A stretch of 64,000 nucleotides of DNA. Source: Ramlibacter alkalitolerans. GTDB lineage: Bacteria; Pseudomonadota; Gammaproteobacteria; Burkholderiales; Burkholderiaceae_C. The position numbers and the translations under genes were made by a program. This document shows, one piece after another, positions 33,887 to 43,674 of this stretch. The DNA lies in NCBI RefSeq assembly GCF_016722765.1, contig NZ_JAEQND010000009.1, positions 96,001 to 160,000 of the forward strand. Direction: 5' to 3'. Numbering within the stretch: the stretch's first letter is position 1; each line of letters opens with the position of its first letter. Below the pieces are notes generated by a model, which ran no database searches, was not told the origin of the DNA, and saw only the letters and a program-made list of their open reading frames with translations.

Positions 33887-35428
33887 ATGAACGGCGCCCA
33901 GAGCCTCGTCGCCACGCTGCTGGCCTCCGAGGTCGATACCTGCTTCGCCAACCCCGGCACCAGCGAGATGCACTTCGTGGCGGCGCTCGACCAGAGCGCC
34001 GGCATGCGCTGTGTGCTCGGCCTGCAGGAGAACGTGGTCACCGGCATGGCCGACGGCTACTGGCGCATCGCCGGCAAGCCGGCCTGCACCCTGCTGCACT
34101 GCGGCCCGGGGCTGGCCAACGGCCTCGCCAACCTGCACAACGCGCGGCGCGCGCGCAGCGGCATCGTCAACATCGTCGGCGACCAGGCCACCTGGCACCG
34201 GCCGCACGATCCGCCGCTGACCGCCGACACCGAAGGCTTGGCGCGCAGCGTCTCGGCGTGGGTGCGCACCAGCAGCACGGCGTCGGAAGTCGGGCGTGAT
34301 GCGGCCGCGGCCGTGCAGGCCGCGCGCACGGCGCCGGGACAGGTCGCGACGCTGATCCTGCCTTCGGACGCTTCGTGGGACGAGGGCGGCGTGGTGGCCG
34401 AACCGCTCGCGGTGCCGGCACCGTCTGCGTTCGACGCCTTCGCGATCGAGAACGCCGCCCGCGTGCTGCGCAGCGGCAAGCCGACGCTGATCCTGCTGGC
34501 GGGCGGCGCCGTGCGCGGCGCATCGCAGGCGCTGGCCTGGCGCATCGCGCAGGCCACCGGCGCCCGGCTGATGGCCGACTACATGAACGGGCACGTCGAG
34601 CGCGGACGCGGTCGCCTGCAGCTGGAGCGCACGCCTTACAACACCGATCTGGCGATGGAGGCGCTGGCGCGCTTCGACCACATCCTGCTGGTCGGTGCCA
34701 GGCCGCCGGTGGCCTTCTTCGCCTATCCCGGCAAGCCGTCGACGCAGGCGCCGGCGCACGCGCAACTGCACGTCGTGACCCGCCCCGAGCAGGACGCGGC
34801 GGCCGCCTTGCGCGCGTTGGCGGAAACGCTGGGGGCCCGGGAGCTTGCACTGCCCGATCCCGGTCCGCGGCCGCAGCCGGCCTGCGGCGCGCCGGCGCCG
34901 GACAAGCTCGCGCTGACGATCGCGGCGCTGATGCCGGAGCACTGCATCGTCTCCGACGAAAGCGTGTCCTTCGGCCGCGGCTTCTACAGGCACTCGCATG
35001 CTGCGCCGCCGCACGACTGGCTGCACCTGGTCGGCGGCGCGATCGGCGCCGGGCTGCCGGTCGCCACCGGTGCGGCCATCGGGGCGGGCGGACAGCGGCG
35101 CGTGCTCAGCCTGCAGGCGGACGGATCGGCGATGTATTCGCTGCAGGCGCTTTGGACCCAGGCGCGCGAGCGGCTGCCGTGCACGACGGTTTTGCTCAAC
35201 AACCGCAAATACGCGATCCTGCAGGGGGAATACCGGAGCGTCGGAGCAACCCCGGGTCCGACCGCGTTGCGGATGCTGGACCTGGGCGATCCGGATCTCG
35301 GATGGATTCAGCTGGCCGCCGGGATGGGCGTCGAAGGCGCCCGGGCCAGCACGATGGAGGAGTGTGCCGATCTGCTGTCGCACAGCTTGCGGCAACCGGG
35401 GCCCTTCCTCATCGAACTGATGGTGTGA
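33887..35428 (+). CDS. TPP-dependent enzyme, acetolactate synthase/benzoylformate decarboxylase-like
   Basis: 513 residues with the three-domain thiamine-diphosphate layout. The cofactor-activating Glu48 is in LGLQENVVTGMADGY; the cofactor motif runs QADGSAMYSLQALWTQARE (about 407-425) to LLNNRKYAIL, with ADG in place of the usual GDG. This segment resembles benzoylformate decarboxylase (GDGSANYSISALW) more than acetolactate synthase. A histidine follows in TLLHCGPG. The substrate is unknown. ATG 33887 has GAGGA 7 bases upstream. Probably co-transcribed with the preceding Bug receptor. Confidence 0.87.
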   Translation: MNGAQSLVATLLASEVDTCFANPGTSEMHFVAALDQSAGMRCVLGLQENVVTGMADGYWRIAGKPACTLLHCGPGLANGLANLHNARRARSGIVNIVGDQATWHRPHDPPLTADTEGLARSVSAWVRTSSTASEVGRDAAAAVQAARTAPGQVATLILPSDASWDEGGVVAEPLAVPAPSAFDAFAIENAARVLRSGKPTLILLAGGAVRGASQALAWRIAQATGARLMADYMNGHVERGRGRLQLERTPYNTDLAMEALARFDHILLVGARPPVAFFAYPGKPSTQAPAHAQLHVVTRPEQDAAAALRALAETLGARELALPDPGPRPQPACGAPAPDKLALTIAALMPEHCIVSDESVSFGRGFYRHSHAAPPHDWLHLVGGAIGAGLPVATGAAIGAGGQRRVLSLQADGSAMYSLQALWTQARERLPCTTVLLNNRKYAILQGEYRSVGATPGPTALRMLDLGDPDLGWIQLAAGMGVEGARASTMEECADLLSHSLRQPGPFLIELMV

Positions 35429-35465
35429 GCCCCGCCGGGAGGGCAGCGGCCCTCCGGGTGAAGCC

Positions 35466-35666
35466 TCAGTGCAGGACCTCGACGGCCGGGTAGGTCACCT
35501 CGCGGCCGATCATGGCGCGGGCGTAGAAATAGTTGTTGCGTGCCTTCTCGCTCATCCGGTCGAGGTCGACCTCGCCCTTGGGGTCGCAGGGGAATGCGAA
35601 ACCACGACCGCTGTCGAACAGCGAACGGAAGCAGAGCTGGAACTGGCTGGAGCTGGAATCCATCAT
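35466..35666 (-). CDS. Small conserved hypothetical protein, 66 residues
   Basis: Soluble protein MMDSSSSQFQLCFRSLFDSG then RGFAFPCDPKGEVDLD, with a segment KARNNYFYARAMIGRE. I recognise this pattern as a short protein common in Burkholderiales with no known function. ATG 35666 has GAGGAG 7 bases upstream and fixes the start; the frame continues further but lacks a site. It converges on the TPP enzyme gene. Confidence 0.75.
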   Translation of the reverse strand: MMDSSSSQFQLCFRSLFDSGRGFAFPCDPKGEVDLDRMSEKARNNYFYARAMIGREVTYPAVEVLH

Positions 35667-35979
35667 TTGGGTTCTCCTCGCATCGGGGTTGCATCGCCTC
35701 TCGGCATGCATCCACTATCGGCGAGGACCCGGTCCGCCGCGATCAGCCGGAACTGAATCAGAGCCTCGGCCGCTTCCGATTCGCGGGCACGGTCCGCGCC
35801 GAGGCGGGATAGGAGGCGTCCTATGCCGCGACGGCCATCAGCGCATCGGGCGATGCGCCCCTGCCTTGGTCCAGTTGCCGGCGGGCCCGCGCGGCGTGAG
35901 GGATTGCGCACTGGCGGCGCCTGCCGGCGGCATCTACGGGTGGCCCGTAAGGGCGTGCGCGTAGGCGTCGCGCCCGAGG
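35667..35979. other. Non-coding stretch
   Basis: About 310 bp between two minus-strand genes. I see no convincing gene: the open frames are Arg/Pro-rich shadows. It holds a short hairpin ATAGGAGGCGTCCTAT at 35809-35824 and presumably the promoter of the 66-residue gene. Confidence 0.5.
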
Positions 35980-36441
35980 TCAGATGCCCGCAGGCGCTTC
36001 GTCGTTCGCCACCACGGACACGTTCGGCGAGAGCTCGCATGCCGCGCGCAGCGAGTTGGTCACGAGGCACTTGCGCTTGGCCTGCTGCAGCACGCGCGCG
36101 GCGAGCGCCTCGCTGGTCGCGGGAGGGACGGTGACGCGCGGCGAGAGCGTGAACTGCGTGAAGAGCGCCGTGGCGTCCTCCTGGTCCAGCACGCCTTCGA
36201 CATCCACCGTCATCGACAGCCACGCGAGTTTCGAGGCACGGGCGCAGGCGCGGAAGGTCAGGATGAAACAGTCTGCGATCGCGGCGACCAGCAAGGTCTC
36301 CGGCGACCAGTAGCCTGGCGGGCCGCCGAATTCCGGCGGCGCGCTGCTTGCGATCTCCGGCACGCCTTCGGCGCTGGCGGTCACGCGACCGGTGCTTGCT
36401 GCGCGGGCCTGCGCACGATAGTGATGCGGGAACGGTTGCAT
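35980..36441 (-). CDS. OsmC/Ohr-family peroxide reductase-like protein
   Basis: 153 residues of the OsmC superfamily, thiol-dependent hydroperoxide reductases. The two reactive cysteines are in AIADCFILTFRA (about 57) and KRKCLVTNSLRA (about 123). The PPGYWSPETLLVAA segment before the first Cys is typical of the YhfA/OsmC branch. ATG 36441 starts the HYRAQARA strand. It lies 10 bp downstream of the DUF2892 gene, and the Crp/Fnr-type regulator gene precedes both, suggesting a stress- or redox-responsive unit. Confidence 0.88.
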   Translation of the reverse strand: MQPFPHHYRAQARAASTGRVTASAEGVPEIASSAPPEFGGPPGYWSPETLLVAAIADCFILTFRACARASKLAWLSMTVDVEGVLDQEDATALFTQFTLSPRVTVPPATSEALAARVLQQAKRKCLVTNSLRAACELSPNVSVVANDEAPAGI

Positions 36442-36451
36442 CGTCACCGCC

Positions 36452-36643
36452 TCAACGCCGCGTCTTGCAGGTGCTGAGCCCCAGCAGGGCATACGGCGGG
36501 CACCAGCCCGCCAGCCCGGTGGCCAGCGGCACCACGCCCAGCCAGCCCCACAGGCCGATCTGGCCCGCGAGCGTGAGGCCGATCAGGGCCAGTCCGACGA
36601 GGATGCGGACGATGCGGTCGATGCTGCCGACGTTGGTCTTCAA
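36452..36643 (-). CDS. DUF2892 small membrane protein
   Basis: 63 residues, starting at TTG 36643 with GGAG 7 bases upstream; no ATG is available. The DUF2892 pattern (GSIDRIVRILVGLALIGL, then GLAGWCPPYALLGLSTC) gives two membrane helices with two cysteines. The same domain anchors YgaP-type rhodanese proteins, and stand-alone versions cluster with sulfide/redox genes. Adjacent to OsmC and a Crp/Fnr regulator, consistent with sulfur or oxidant handling (inference). Confidence 0.85.
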   Translation of the reverse strand: MKTNVGSIDRIVRILVGLALIGLTLAGQIGLWGWLGVVPLATGLAGWCPPYALLGLSTCKTRR

Positions 36644-36708
36644 TGCGGTTCTCCTTGGTGGGGTGAGCGCATTGCAGCAGGGCGGGCGGCTCGCGTATGT
36701 GACTTTGG

Positions 36709-37359
36709 TTACGCAGCCTCCGCCAGCCGGCGCAGGGCGGCGCCGTCGCGGATGCGGATGCGCTCGCGGGCCAGCTCGATCCAGCCCTCGCGCTCGAAGC
36801 GCCGCAGCAGGCGCGTGACCATCTCGCGCACGGTGCCCAGCACATTCGCGAGCTCCTGGTGCGTGATCGCCAGCTCGGGGCCGTGTCCAAGAAGCGCCGC
36901 CGCCAGGCGCCGGTCCAGTTTGTGGAAGGCGACTTCGTCGACCAGCGCCGTCAGGTCCGCCATGCGTTCCGCGTAGAGGCCCAGCACGAAGTCGCGGAAG
37001 GCGGGCTCCGCGAGCCAGCGCCTGAACGTTGGAGGCGGAATCAGGAGCAGGCGCGTCGGGCGCGTCGTGACGGCGCGGGCCGACAACGGCTGGCTGCGAA
37101 ACAGGCAGGCGCTGGAGGCCAGGCACATGTCGCCGGGAACCAGGCGGTACAACTCCAGCGAGCGGCCGTCGGGCGAACTGCGGCTCACGCGCACTTCGCC
37201 TTCGAGCAGCAACGGAAAGCCCTTGCAGGGATCGTTCTCGCTGAAGAGGACGGTGCCGGCGGGGGCGGTGACGGGTTGGAGCGCAAGCGCCTCCAGCTGC
37301 CCGCGCAAGGCGCCGAGGGCGGGATAGAGGTGCTGGAGTTCTGCCAGGGTTGGGGCCAT
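36709..37359 (-). CDS. Crp/Fnr-family transcriptional regulator
   Basis: 216 residues: a cyclic-nucleotide-binding-type beta-barrel domain (about 20-115), a dimer helix and a C-terminal winged helix with LANVLGTVREMVTRLLRRFE (about 165-184). There is no N-terminal cysteine cluster like that of FNR, so it does not carry an Fe-S cluster in that way. The PFGEMA-type cAMP residues are not evident either. It is likely to control the DUF2892 and OsmC genes just downstream. The start is the ATG at 37359, which has no strong ribosome site, so it may be slightly off. Confidence 0.88.
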   Translation of the reverse strand: MAPTLAELQHLYPALGALRGQLEALALQPVTAPAGTVLFSENDPCKGFPLLLEGEVRVSRSSPDGRSLELYRLVPGDMCLASSACLFRSQPLSARAVTTRPTRLLLIPPPTFRRWLAEPAFRDFVLGLYAERMADLTALVDEVAFHKLDRRLAAALLGHGPELAITHQELANVLGTVREMVTRLLRRFEREGWIELARERIRIRDGAALRRLAEAA

Positions 37360-37462
37360 GGGGCGATGCTTGATCCGGTGAGCGCCCGGTTCGTTGATGC
37401 GGGTCAAGCCGCCGGCCTTGAACGGCGGCAGTAACATTGCATCATCATCGCCCGGAGTGGCC

Positions 37463-37570
37463 GTGACCGCCTCACTCGCCAAGATTGAAGCCGAAGCGCT
37501 GCAGCTTTCAGCTGAGGAGCGGGTGCGTCTTGCGGATCGCCTGCTGGCGAGCGTGTCCGGAAACGGCGCG
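37463..37570 (+). pseudogene. Truncated addiction-module component (TIGR02574-like antitoxin)
   Basis: From GTG 37463 the frame encodes SLAKIEAEALQLSAEERVRL then ADRLLASVSG, the N-terminal half of the short addiction-module component family that usually partners RelE-type toxins. After about residue 34 homology stops and the frame runs through unrelated sequence. No toxin gene follows. Its missing end coincides with the half attC-like site at 37575, as if a deletion removed the gene end and the left half of the site. Confidence 0.6.
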
Positions 37571-37574
37571 TGCC

Positions 37575-37595
37575 GGTCAACTCCGACCTTAGACC
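37575..37595 (+). repeat. Right half of an attC-like recombination site
   Basis: GGTCAACTCCGACCTTAGAC resembles the 2R-spacer-1R half of an integron attC site (GTCAACT...GTTAGAC), with CTTAGAC in place of GTTAGAC. The left half is not found upstream. It lies directly before the hicBA cassette. Confidence 0.4.
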
Positions 37596-37640
37596 TCACG
37601 GAGGCGCAGCGACATAATGAAGGCCGAACGGGAGCGAATC

Positions 37641-37853
37641 ATGCAACTCACGGCTGTGCTTACCCCTGCGGAAGAAGGCGGGTACGTTGCCTTGAATCCG
37701 GAAACGGGGACGACCACCCAGGGCGAAACGGTTGAAGAGGCGGTGGCCAACTTGCGCGAGGCGACGGCCCTTTACCTCTCCGAGTTCCCGCTGCCGTCCA
37801 CAGGCAATCCCGTCGTAACGATTTTCACGATCCCCACTCCCAGCCATGCCTAA
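37641..37853 (+). CDS. hicB: HicB-family antitoxin
   Basis: 70-residue antitoxin of the HicB partial-RNase-H fold: MQLTAVLTPAEEGGYVALNP then TTTQGETVEEAVANLREATA. It neutralises the HicA RNA-cleaving toxin. No C-terminal DNA-binding domain is attached, so autoregulation may be absent or need a partner. ATG 37641 is preferred over 37617 because GGGAG lies 7 bases before it. It overlaps hicA by 8 bp. Order is antitoxin first, the reverse of the E. coli locus. Base composition is lower in GC than the flanks. Confidence 0.88.
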   Translation: MQLTAVLTPAEEGGYVALNPETGTTTQGETVEEAVANLREATALYLSEFPLPSTGNPVVTIFTIPTPSHA

Positions 37854-38067
37854 GCTGCCCCGAGTTTCGGGCGCTGAGGCGCAGCGAGCTTTGGAGCGTT
37901 TGGGTTTTGTCAAGCTTCGGCAAAGCGGTAGTCACGTTGTGATGCGTCGCGAAGCAAAGGGATGCGTCGTTCCGATGCACGCTGAACTGAAGGTGGGCAC
38001 CCTCGCTGGTCTGCTGCGGCAGGCTGATGTCACGCCCGAGGATTTCACCGAGGCGCTCAAGCGGTGA
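37846..38067 (+). CDS. hicA: HicA-family mRNA interferase toxin
   Basis: 73 residues of the double-stranded-RNA-binding-like HicA fold: LPRVSGAEAQRALERLGFV, then RQSGSHVVMRREAKG with the catalytic His30, and a terminal DVTPEDFTEAL. It cleaves mRNA when not bound by HicB. Both genes are intact, so the module should be functional. It sits between attC-like sites, the arrangement expected of a toxin-antitoxin cassette that stabilises an integron array. Confidence 0.9.
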   Translation: MPKLPRVSGAEAQRALERLGFVKLRQSGSHVVMRREAKGCVVPMHAELKVGTLAGLLRQADVTPEDFTEALKR

Positions 38068-38068
38068 G

Positions 38069-38205
38069 GTCTAACAGGTCGTTCGACGCGGACACGCACC
38101 GGCACGGCGCCGCAAGCCGTGCGCGGGAGCATACGTCTCGCGGCACAAAGCCGCTGCGTGCGGTCAACTTCGACGATTCGACCGCAGACGAACGGCCAGT
38201 TAGCA
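38069..38205 (+). repeat. Full attC-like site behind hicBA
   Basis: The left arm GTCTAAC-AGGTC-GTTCGAC (38069-38087) is mirrored by GACGAAC-GGCCA-GTTAGCA (38187-38205). The arms match at 14 of 19 positions as an inverted repeat with equal five-base spacers, and the left end is a perfect RYYYAAC box. The total length of 137 bp is within the usual attC range. Inside are further GC-rich inverted segments. The right box GTTAGCA deviates from GTTRRRY at its last two bases. Confidence 0.62.
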
Positions 38206-38212
38206 TTGGCCC

Positions 38213-38557
38213 ATGAAGAAGGCGAAACCCAGTCTGCTGGACCGTCTACGCGCAAAGAAGGCGCAGCGCGAAAACGTGAGGGTCTCCGTCGCGTGGTACA
38301 GCGAGGAGCAGTGGGCGCGAGTGAAGGCAAGTGCCGTCGACCCTGAACTGTTCGAGGCCACTTACCCGGAATGGGTGAAGATGGCGGAGGATGCATTGAG
38401 GGAAATCCGGGCTGCGATCGGGAATCCCATCATGATCGACATTGACGCGGACGAACTGGCGGCGTGGTGTCTCGTCCACGGAAAGCAGAACGACTCCTCT
38501 GCACGTGCCGAATTCGCTTCCTACAAGTCGGGGACAGAGAGATACCGCGGTCCCTAG
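38213..38557 (+). CDS. Cassette-borne hypothetical protein, 114 residues
   Basis: A soluble protein starting 7 bp after the attC-like site, as cassette genes usually do. It has a basic N-terminus (KKAKPSLLDRLRAKKAQ), then SVAWYSEEQWARVKASAVD and a mixed alpha/beta remainder with WCLVHGKQND. The GC content is lower than that of neighbours. No family with a known function is recognised; it appears to be an intact orphan gene. Confidence 0.72.
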   Translation: MKKAKPSLLDRLRAKKAQRENVRVSVAWYSEEQWARVKASAVDPELFEATYPEWVKMAEDALREIRAAIGNPIMIDIDADELAAWCLVHGKQNDSSARAEFASYKSGTERYRGP

Positions 38558-38882
38558 AACGCGCAGGACGTCCCATGCTGACCGTGGCTTCACTGGCCGA
38601 CCATCAGGAACTGGGTCCCGTTGCTCTGCGGCTGGTTTCACTCTCAGATCCGAGTCGCTGCCGACGCACAAGCAACTCAAACATGAGGGGCATCGCCTTG
38701 CAATCTTCGACACGCGGACCGCGGTCTGACAGGTCGTTCGACGCATAGACTGCGCCATCGACGGCCAGATCGAGTGCGCTGCTCCCCCTCGTTTCGATAC
38801 GGATCCGCAGCGTCACGCGGCAGCGCCGGCGCCGGTTGCCATCTCGACTTCAGACTTCCCTCTTCAGCAGGAGCCACATGCG
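38558..38882. other. Non-coding remnant with half attC-like site
   Basis: About 325 bp without a convincing gene; the short frames on both strands lack ribosome sites and homology. It contains the half attC-like site at 38724-38742 and, near its end, the ribosome site of the DUF1330 gene (CAGGAG). Probably decayed cassette DNA. Confidence 0.5.
38724..38742 (+). repeat. Left half of an attC-like site
   Basis: GTCTGAC-AGGTC-GTTCGAC differs from the left arm at 38069 by a single base. No matching right arm is seen within 140 bp, so the site seems truncated at the end of the cassette region. Confidence 0.5.
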
Positions 38883-39170
38883 ATGAGTTATGCATTCCTG
38901 GTCGGCCAGATCACCGTCAAGCAGCCCGACAAGTGGGCGGAGTACACCAGCCAAGTACCAGGGACGCTCGTGCCCTGGGGCGCGGAACTCGTCTTTCGGG
39001 GAAAACAGGTGGCTGCGCTGGCCGGCAGCAATCCGCACGCCGACATCGTCGTGATCCGGTTCCCCGACCTCGCGGCGCTGAACCAGTGGTTCACGTCGCC
39101 CGCCTACCAATCGCTCATCCCCTTGCGTGAACAGGCAGCGGAGGTGGTCCTCCTCTCCTACGCGAGCTAG
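38883..39170 (+). CDS. DUF1330 domain protein
   Basis: 95 residues of the DUF1330 family, a small ferredoxin-like alpha/beta fold related to dimeric alpha-beta barrel proteins. Pattern: YAFLVGQITVKQPDKWAEYT at the start and HADIVVIRFPDLAALNQWF with SPAYQSLIPLR near the end. The function of the family is not known. Intact. It is followed by, and slightly overlaps in another frame, the remnant of a monooxygenase-like gene of the same fold class. Confidence 0.88.
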   Translation: MSYAFLVGQITVKQPDKWAEYTSQVPGTLVPWGAELVFRGKQVAALAGSNPHADIVVIRFPDLAALNQWFTSPAYQSLIPLREQAAEVVLLSYAS

Positions 39171-39186
39171 CATCGCACCCGCCGCC

Positions 39187-39441
39187 CGCCACTGCCTAGA
39201 GGGCGCGCAACTGATCGAGACGGTGAATGAGGCGAGGCACGTTCCCGGCTGGATCTCGGCTTCGATCCACAAGAGCTTCGACGGCCGGCAGGTCGTGAAC
39301 TACGTGCAGTTCGAAAGCCACGCAGCGGCGCGGGCGGTCACGCGGCACCTGCTGTCCTGCGGCTTGATTCAGCGGAACACCGCGCTCGGAACCGTGGCGC
39401 CGGGGCAGTACGAGGTTGCCTATGCGATCGAGCAAGAGTGA
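39187..39441 (+). pseudogene. 5-prime truncated antibiotic-biosynthesis monooxygenase (ABM) domain gene
   Basis: The frame encodes QLIETVNEARHVPGWISASI, then HKSFDGRQVVNYVQFES and a C-terminal ALGTVAPGQYEVAYA, an ABM-type dimeric alpha-beta barrel sequence. The N-terminal strand that should precede it is missing: upstream codons run antisense-like through the end of the DUF1330 gene and are Arg/Ser-rich. I read it as a gene whose first part was lost. An expressed short version starting at 39127 cannot be excluded. Confidence 0.55.
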
Positions 39442-39576
39442 CGCCACCGCACGTCCCACGCCGACGTGAACGTCCAAGGCGCAACATGTTCAGCCCCGGA
39501 TTCCTCGGACTATCGCATTCACCGAGCGCTGAGCGCGGGAGCCTCGGCGCCTTCCCACCGCGCCGAGGCTTCCCGC

Positions 39577-41868
<2,292 letters not shown>

Positions 41869-41958
41869 GGAGATCTCCGCTCTCTTGTCTGGGAACCCAT
41901 CACCCTACGCCGATGATCCGCGGGTGGGCACTGTGAAACCACCCAGTGTTGACGCGGA

Positions 41959-42852
41959 TCAGCTTTCGCCGAGCGCGTGTTGCGCCAGTGTTTCAAGGGC
42001 CCGCACCAGCGCGGAGTGGTCCGCCTGCGCCAGCCCCAGGGCGGCGCAGGATTGCATCAGCTGCGCGGCGATCGCCGTCTGCGGCAGTGCCACGCCCAGG
42101 CTGCGCGCGCCCTGCAGCGCGAGGTTCAGGTCCTTCTGGTGCAGCGCGATGCGGAAGCCCGGCTGGAAGCTGCGCTTGAGCATGCGCTCGCCATGCACTT
42201 CGAGCACGCGCGAACTGGCGAATCCGCCCATGAGCGCCTGGCGCACGCGGGCCGGATCGGCGCCCGCCTTGCCGGCGAACACCAGGGCCTCGGCAACGGC
42301 GGCGATGTTCAGGCCGACGATGATCTGGTTGGCGACCTTGCAGACCTGGCCATCGCCCACGCCGCCGACGTGCGTGATGTTCTTGCCCATGAGCGCCAGC
42401 AACGGCTGCACGCGTTGGAACGCGGCATCGCTGCCACCGGCCATGATGCTGAGGCTGGCCGCCTTGGCGCCGACCTCACCGCCAGAGACCGGTGCGTCGA
42501 CATAGTCGCAGCCCAGCTCCGCGATGCGCGCTGCGAAGCCGCGGGTGGCGATCGGATCGATCGAGCTGCAGTCCACCACGGCCTTGCCGCGCGCGAGCCC
42601 GGACGCGACGCCGTATTCGCCGAACAGGACCTTCTCCACGTCGGGCGTGTCGGGCAACATCAGGAAGACGATGTCCGCGTGTTCCGCCACGGCGCGCGCG
42701 TTGCTGCAGGAAACGGCGCCCCCTTCGGCCAGCGGGCCCGGCACCTTGCTTCGCGTGTGGACGAACAAGGCGTGGCCGGCGGCCAGCAGGTGGCCCGCCA
42801 TGGGCGCGCCCATCACGCCCAGGCCGATGAACCCGATCCTCAGCACCGTCAT
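41959..42852 (-). CDS. glxR: 2-hydroxy-3-oxopropionate (tartronate semialdehyde) reductase
   Basis: 297 residues, NAD(P)-dependent beta-hydroxyacid dehydrogenase. Motifs: GFIGLGVMGAPMAGHL (7-22), substrate loop DAPVSGGEVGAKAASL (119-134) and catalytic Lys172 in GQVCKVANQI. It reduces tartronate semialdehyde to D-glycerate after glyoxylate carboligase. The ATG overlaps the hyi stop by ATGA, and the order gcl-hyi-glxR is the standard glyoxylate cluster, which supports the assignment over other family members. Confidence 0.93.
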   Translation of the reverse strand: MTVLRIGFIGLGVMGAPMAGHLLAAGHALFVHTRSKVPGPLAEGGAVSCSNARAVAEHADIVFLMLPDTPDVEKVLFGEYGVASGLARGKAVVDCSSIDPIATRGFAARIAELGCDYVDAPVSGGEVGAKAASLSIMAGGSDAAFQRVQPLLALMGKNITHVGGVGDGQVCKVANQIIVGLNIAAVAEALVFAGKAGADPARVRQALMGGFASSRVLEVHGERMLKRSFQPGFRIALHQKDLNLALQGARSLGVALPQTAIAAQLMQSCAALGLAQADHSALVRALETLAQHALGES

Positions 42853-43628
42853 TGCGCGAACTCCTTCATCCAGCCCAGGCCTTCGAGGGTGGTGGTGCGC
42901 GGCCGGTACTCGCAACCGATGTAGCCCTTCCAGCCCAGCGCGTCGAGATGCCGCAGCAGCCAGGCGAAGTTGATCTCGCCCGTGCCCGGCTCGTTGCGGC
43001 CGGGGTTGTCGGCGAGTTGGATGTGGCCGATGTTGGCCAGGTAGCGCTGCAGCGTGGCGGCCAGCTCGCCTTCCATGCGCTGTGCGTGGTAGATGTCGTA
43101 CTGCACGAACAGGTTGTCGCTCGCGACTTCCTCGATCAGCGCGATCGCCTGCTCGGTGCGGGTGAGGAAGAAGCCGGGGATGTCGTAGCTGTTGATCGGC
43201 TCGATCAGCAGCCGGATGCCGGCTTCGCGCAGCCGCCCGGCCGCGTAGTGCAGGTTGGCGGCGAGCGTCGCCTGCGCCTGTTCGCGGCTGACGCCCTGCG
43301 GCAGCTTGCCGGCCAGGCAATTGAGCTGCCCGCAATCGAGCGCGTTGGCATAGTCGATGGCGCGATCGACCCCGGCGCGGAATTCGTCGACGCGGTTCGG
43401 GTGGCAGGCGATGCCACGCTCGCCCGCGGCCCAGTCGCCGGCGGGCAGGTTGTGCAGCACCTGCCTGAGTCCTTCGCCGCGCAGGCGCGCGGCGAGTTCC
43501 TCCTTGGCAAACTCATAGGGGAACAGGTATTCGACGGCGCGGAAGCCGGCAGCGCGCGCGGCGGCAAAGCGGTCCAGGAACGGCAGCTCGGTGAAGAGCA
43601 TGCTCAGGTTGGCGGCGAATCTCGGCAT
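42849..43628 (-). CDS. hyi: Hydroxypyruvate isomerase
   Basis: 259-residue TIM-barrel enzyme interconverting hydroxypyruvate and tartronate semialdehyde. The N-terminus PRFAANLSMLFTELPFLDRF is characteristic, with LLIEPINSYDIPGFFLT (about 140-156) and the metal-ligand region FVQYDIYHAQRMEG (about 173-186), then HIQLADNPGRNEPGTGEINF. Full length. Middle gene of the gcl-hyi-glxR unit, overlapping glxR. Confidence 0.95.
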   Translation of the reverse strand: MPRFAANLSMLFTELPFLDRFAAARAAGFRAVEYLFPYEFAKEELAARLRGEGLRQVLHNLPAGDWAAGERGIACHPNRVDEFRAGVDRAIDYANALDCGQLNCLAGKLPQGVSREQAQATLAANLHYAAGRLREAGIRLLIEPINSYDIPGFFLTRTEQAIALIEEVASDNLFVQYDIYHAQRMEGELAATLQRYLANIGHIQLADNPGRNEPGTGEINFAWLLRHLDALGWKGYIGCEYRPRTTTLEGLGWMKEFAQ

Positions 43629-43638
43629 GGTGTTTCCT

Positions 43639-43670
43639 CGTAGGCGGGCGGTGAGCTGCGCGAACCCCGG
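43639..43670. repeat. Dispersed palindromic repeat, family A, degenerate
   Basis: CGTAGGCGGGCGGTGAGC followed by GCGCGAACCCCGG, a short copy between gcl and hyi. Confidence 0.5.
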
Positions 43671-43674
43671 CCTT

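Noticed and set aside
35823..36134. 103-codon plus-strand frame opposite the OsmC gene
   Set aside because: Arg/Ala/Pro-rich shadow of OsmC with no ribosome site.
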